NCBI RefSeq assembly: GCF_004342905.1
Contig: NZ_SMAN01000015.1
Location: forward strand, 1-64,000
DNA from: Melghiribacillus thermohalophilus
GTDB lineage: Bacteria; Bacillota; Bacilli; Bacillales; Alkalibacillaceae
Reading direction: 5' to 3'
DNA length: 64,000 nucleotides
Shown: positions 63,128 to 64,000 of the stretch, in pieces
Numbering within the stretch: position 1 is the first letter of the stretch
How the letters are laid out: the number at the start of each line of letters is the position of its first letter
Notes under the pieces: generated by a model
Seen by the model: only the letters and a program-made list of their open reading frames with translations
What the model was told of the DNA's origin: nothing
Databases searched by the model: none
Program-made: the position numbers and the translations under genes

Positions 63128-63904
63128 TTAATTCGATGAATGTAAAAATCCGGTGAGTGGTGATGATGCATTAGCCATTTGTGAGGTTGGACCGATACCC
63201 GCAACATAGCCCCGACGTCCTGCAACAACGGCTTCATGAAAAGCCTGAGCCATTTGTACTGGATTTTTTGCAGTGGCAATCGCCGTGTTAACCAGTACAG
63301 CATCTGCCCCCATTTCCATTGCTTCAGCTGCATCAGAAGGCCTCCCGATTCCTGCATCAACAATGATGGGCACTTCCAGTTCATCAATCATGATTTGAAT
63401 CATCTCTTTCAGACGAATGCCTCGATTGGAACCAATCGGAGCGCCGAGGGGCATAACGGCAGCGGCACCCGCATCCTGTAATGCTTTTCCTGCCAGCAGA
63501 TCAGGATTCATATATGGAAACACCTCAAATCCTTCTTGAACCAGTGCTTTTGTAGCTTTAATCGTCTCATAGTTATCTGGAAGCAAATATTTCTGATCGG
63601 GGATGACTTCGATTTTTATCCAATTTCCTAAACCACTGGCTTTTGCCAGACGGGCAATCCGTATGGCTTCTTCTGCATTTCTGGCTCCTGAAGTATTTGG
63701 CATAAGCTGCACATGACCGGGGATGTCATTTAAGATATAGGGATCTTCTTCATTCAGATTTACACGTCGAAGGGCAACCGTGACCACTTCTGCATTCGAG
63801 GAAAGAATCGCCTTTTTCATCACCTGGTGATCCGAAAATTTACCCGTCCCTACAAAAAGTCGACTAGTTAAGGTTTTATCTCCAACCGTCCACTGTTCAT
63901 TCAT
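63128..63904 (-). CDS. thiG: Thiazole synthase
   Basis: A 258-residue TIM-barrel enzyme that builds the thiazole phosphate from DXP, ThiS-thiocarboxylate and iminoacetate. VGTGKFSD, the Schiff-base lysine region [10 protein letters not shown] and [25 protein letters not shown] are complete. The ATG overlaps the tenA stop (ATGA). Confidence 0.95.
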   Translation of the reverse strand: MNEQWTVGDKTLTSRLFVGTGKFSDHQVMKKAILSSNAEVVTVALRRVNLNEEDPYILNDIPGHVQLMPNTSGARNAEEAIRIARLAKASGLGNWIKIEVIPDQKYLLPDNYETIKATKALVQEGFEVFPYMNPDLLAGKALQDAGAAAVMPLGAPIGSNRGIRLKEMIQIMIDELEVPIIVDAGIGRPSDAAEAMEMGADAVLVNTAIATAKNPVQMAQAFHEAVVAGRRGYVAGIGPTSQMANASSPLTGFLHSSN

Positions 63905-64000
63905 GATGGATCAACCTCGTTTCCAGAACTGACCGGCTCTGGCATTATAGAAGAATTCCAATTTTCCAGTCTGTACGCCATTTCCCAGAATTGAAGTTCA
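63901..64000 (-). CDS. tenA: TenA, C-terminal end (partial, runs off the window)
   Basis: The last 32 codons of a minus-strand gene: [14 protein letters not shown], then [17 protein letters not shown] and a TGA that overlaps the thiG start. [11 protein letters not shown] matches the C-terminus of TenA/thiaminase II (aminopyrimidine salvage). The start lies outside the window, as would any TPP riboswitch for this operon. Confidence 0.75.
   Translation of the reverse strand, partial: ELQFWEMAYRLENWNSSIMPEPVSSGNEVDPS

Overview
The window looks like chromosomal DNA of a spore-forming, motile Gram-positive bacterium of the family Bacillaceae, probably a salt- or alkali-adapted species. The reasons are the gene complement (close motA/motB, yndJ, yteA, yjcZ-type and Gly/Tyr-rich coat-like proteins, a Spo0E-like phosphatase, DUF1657/DUF421 proteins, a SleB-type cell-wall hydrolase, ykkCD-type exporters), strong AGGAGG-type ribosome binding sites, frequent TTG/GTG starts and intrinsic terminators after most units. 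All identifications are from reading the sequence; no database search was run.

Layout. 0-8.7 kb: tRNA-Val(GAC); a ykkC/ykkD exporter pair; a putative glycolipid-binding protein; yndJ split by one in-frame stop codon; a Nudix hydrolase; a LysM-SleB hydrolase; a thioredoxin-like protein; and a c-di-GMP-I riboswitch with terminator ahead of motA-motB and an uncharacterised DNA-binding protein. 8.7-20.5 kb: an exact 21-bp-period minisatellite, a YrvL-like membrane protein, an unlisted Spo0E-like gene (10102-10281), a possible small RNA or leader attenuator, a cold-shock protein with the DEAD-box helicase CshA, a yjcZ-type peptide gene, a secreted subtilase, a decayed D-2-hydroxyacid dehydrogenase, a coiled-coil protein, a 52-bp-period hairpin array, DUF1657 and DUF421-DUF1657 proteins, a metallophosphoesterase, DUF1028 and glutathione peroxidase. 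20.8-30.4 kb: mostly single housekeeping or accessory genes, an IS110-type transposase remnant, a pair of Gly/Tyr-rich coat-like genes, an OsmC protein, a 5'-truncated Crp/Fnr regulator next to an interspersed repeat, and yteA.

30.5-43 kb: a SAM-I riboswitch drives metY-metX (O-acetylhomoserine route to homocysteine); then a permease, a P1/DmpA peptidase, a penicillin-acylase-family enzyme, and a DUF779-aldehyde dehydrogenase pair. 43-50.5 kb: a cdaR-like regulator, glycerate kinase and GntP-type permease (probable glycerate/sugar-acid use), then a LytTR regulator and an acetyl-CoA hydrolase/transferase whose upstream region carries an Fnr/Crp-type palindrome and a cre-like site. 50.5-53 kb: sirtuin, lipoprotein, nitroreductase.

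53.3-58.5 kb is the most coherent accessory system: DsrE-like protein, glutaredoxin, two rhodaneses, a TusA-rhodanese fusion, a second TusA-like protein, a SulP transporter and a beta-carbonic anhydrase. It forms three transcription units, each preceded by the same TATACC...GGGTA palindrome typical of CsoR/CstR-family (persulfide-sensing) repressors. 58.6-64 kb is a minus-strand thiamine operon, tenA-thiG-thiH-tenI-thiS-thiF-thiD-thiE, using ThiH for the iminoacetate supply; tenA runs off the right edge.
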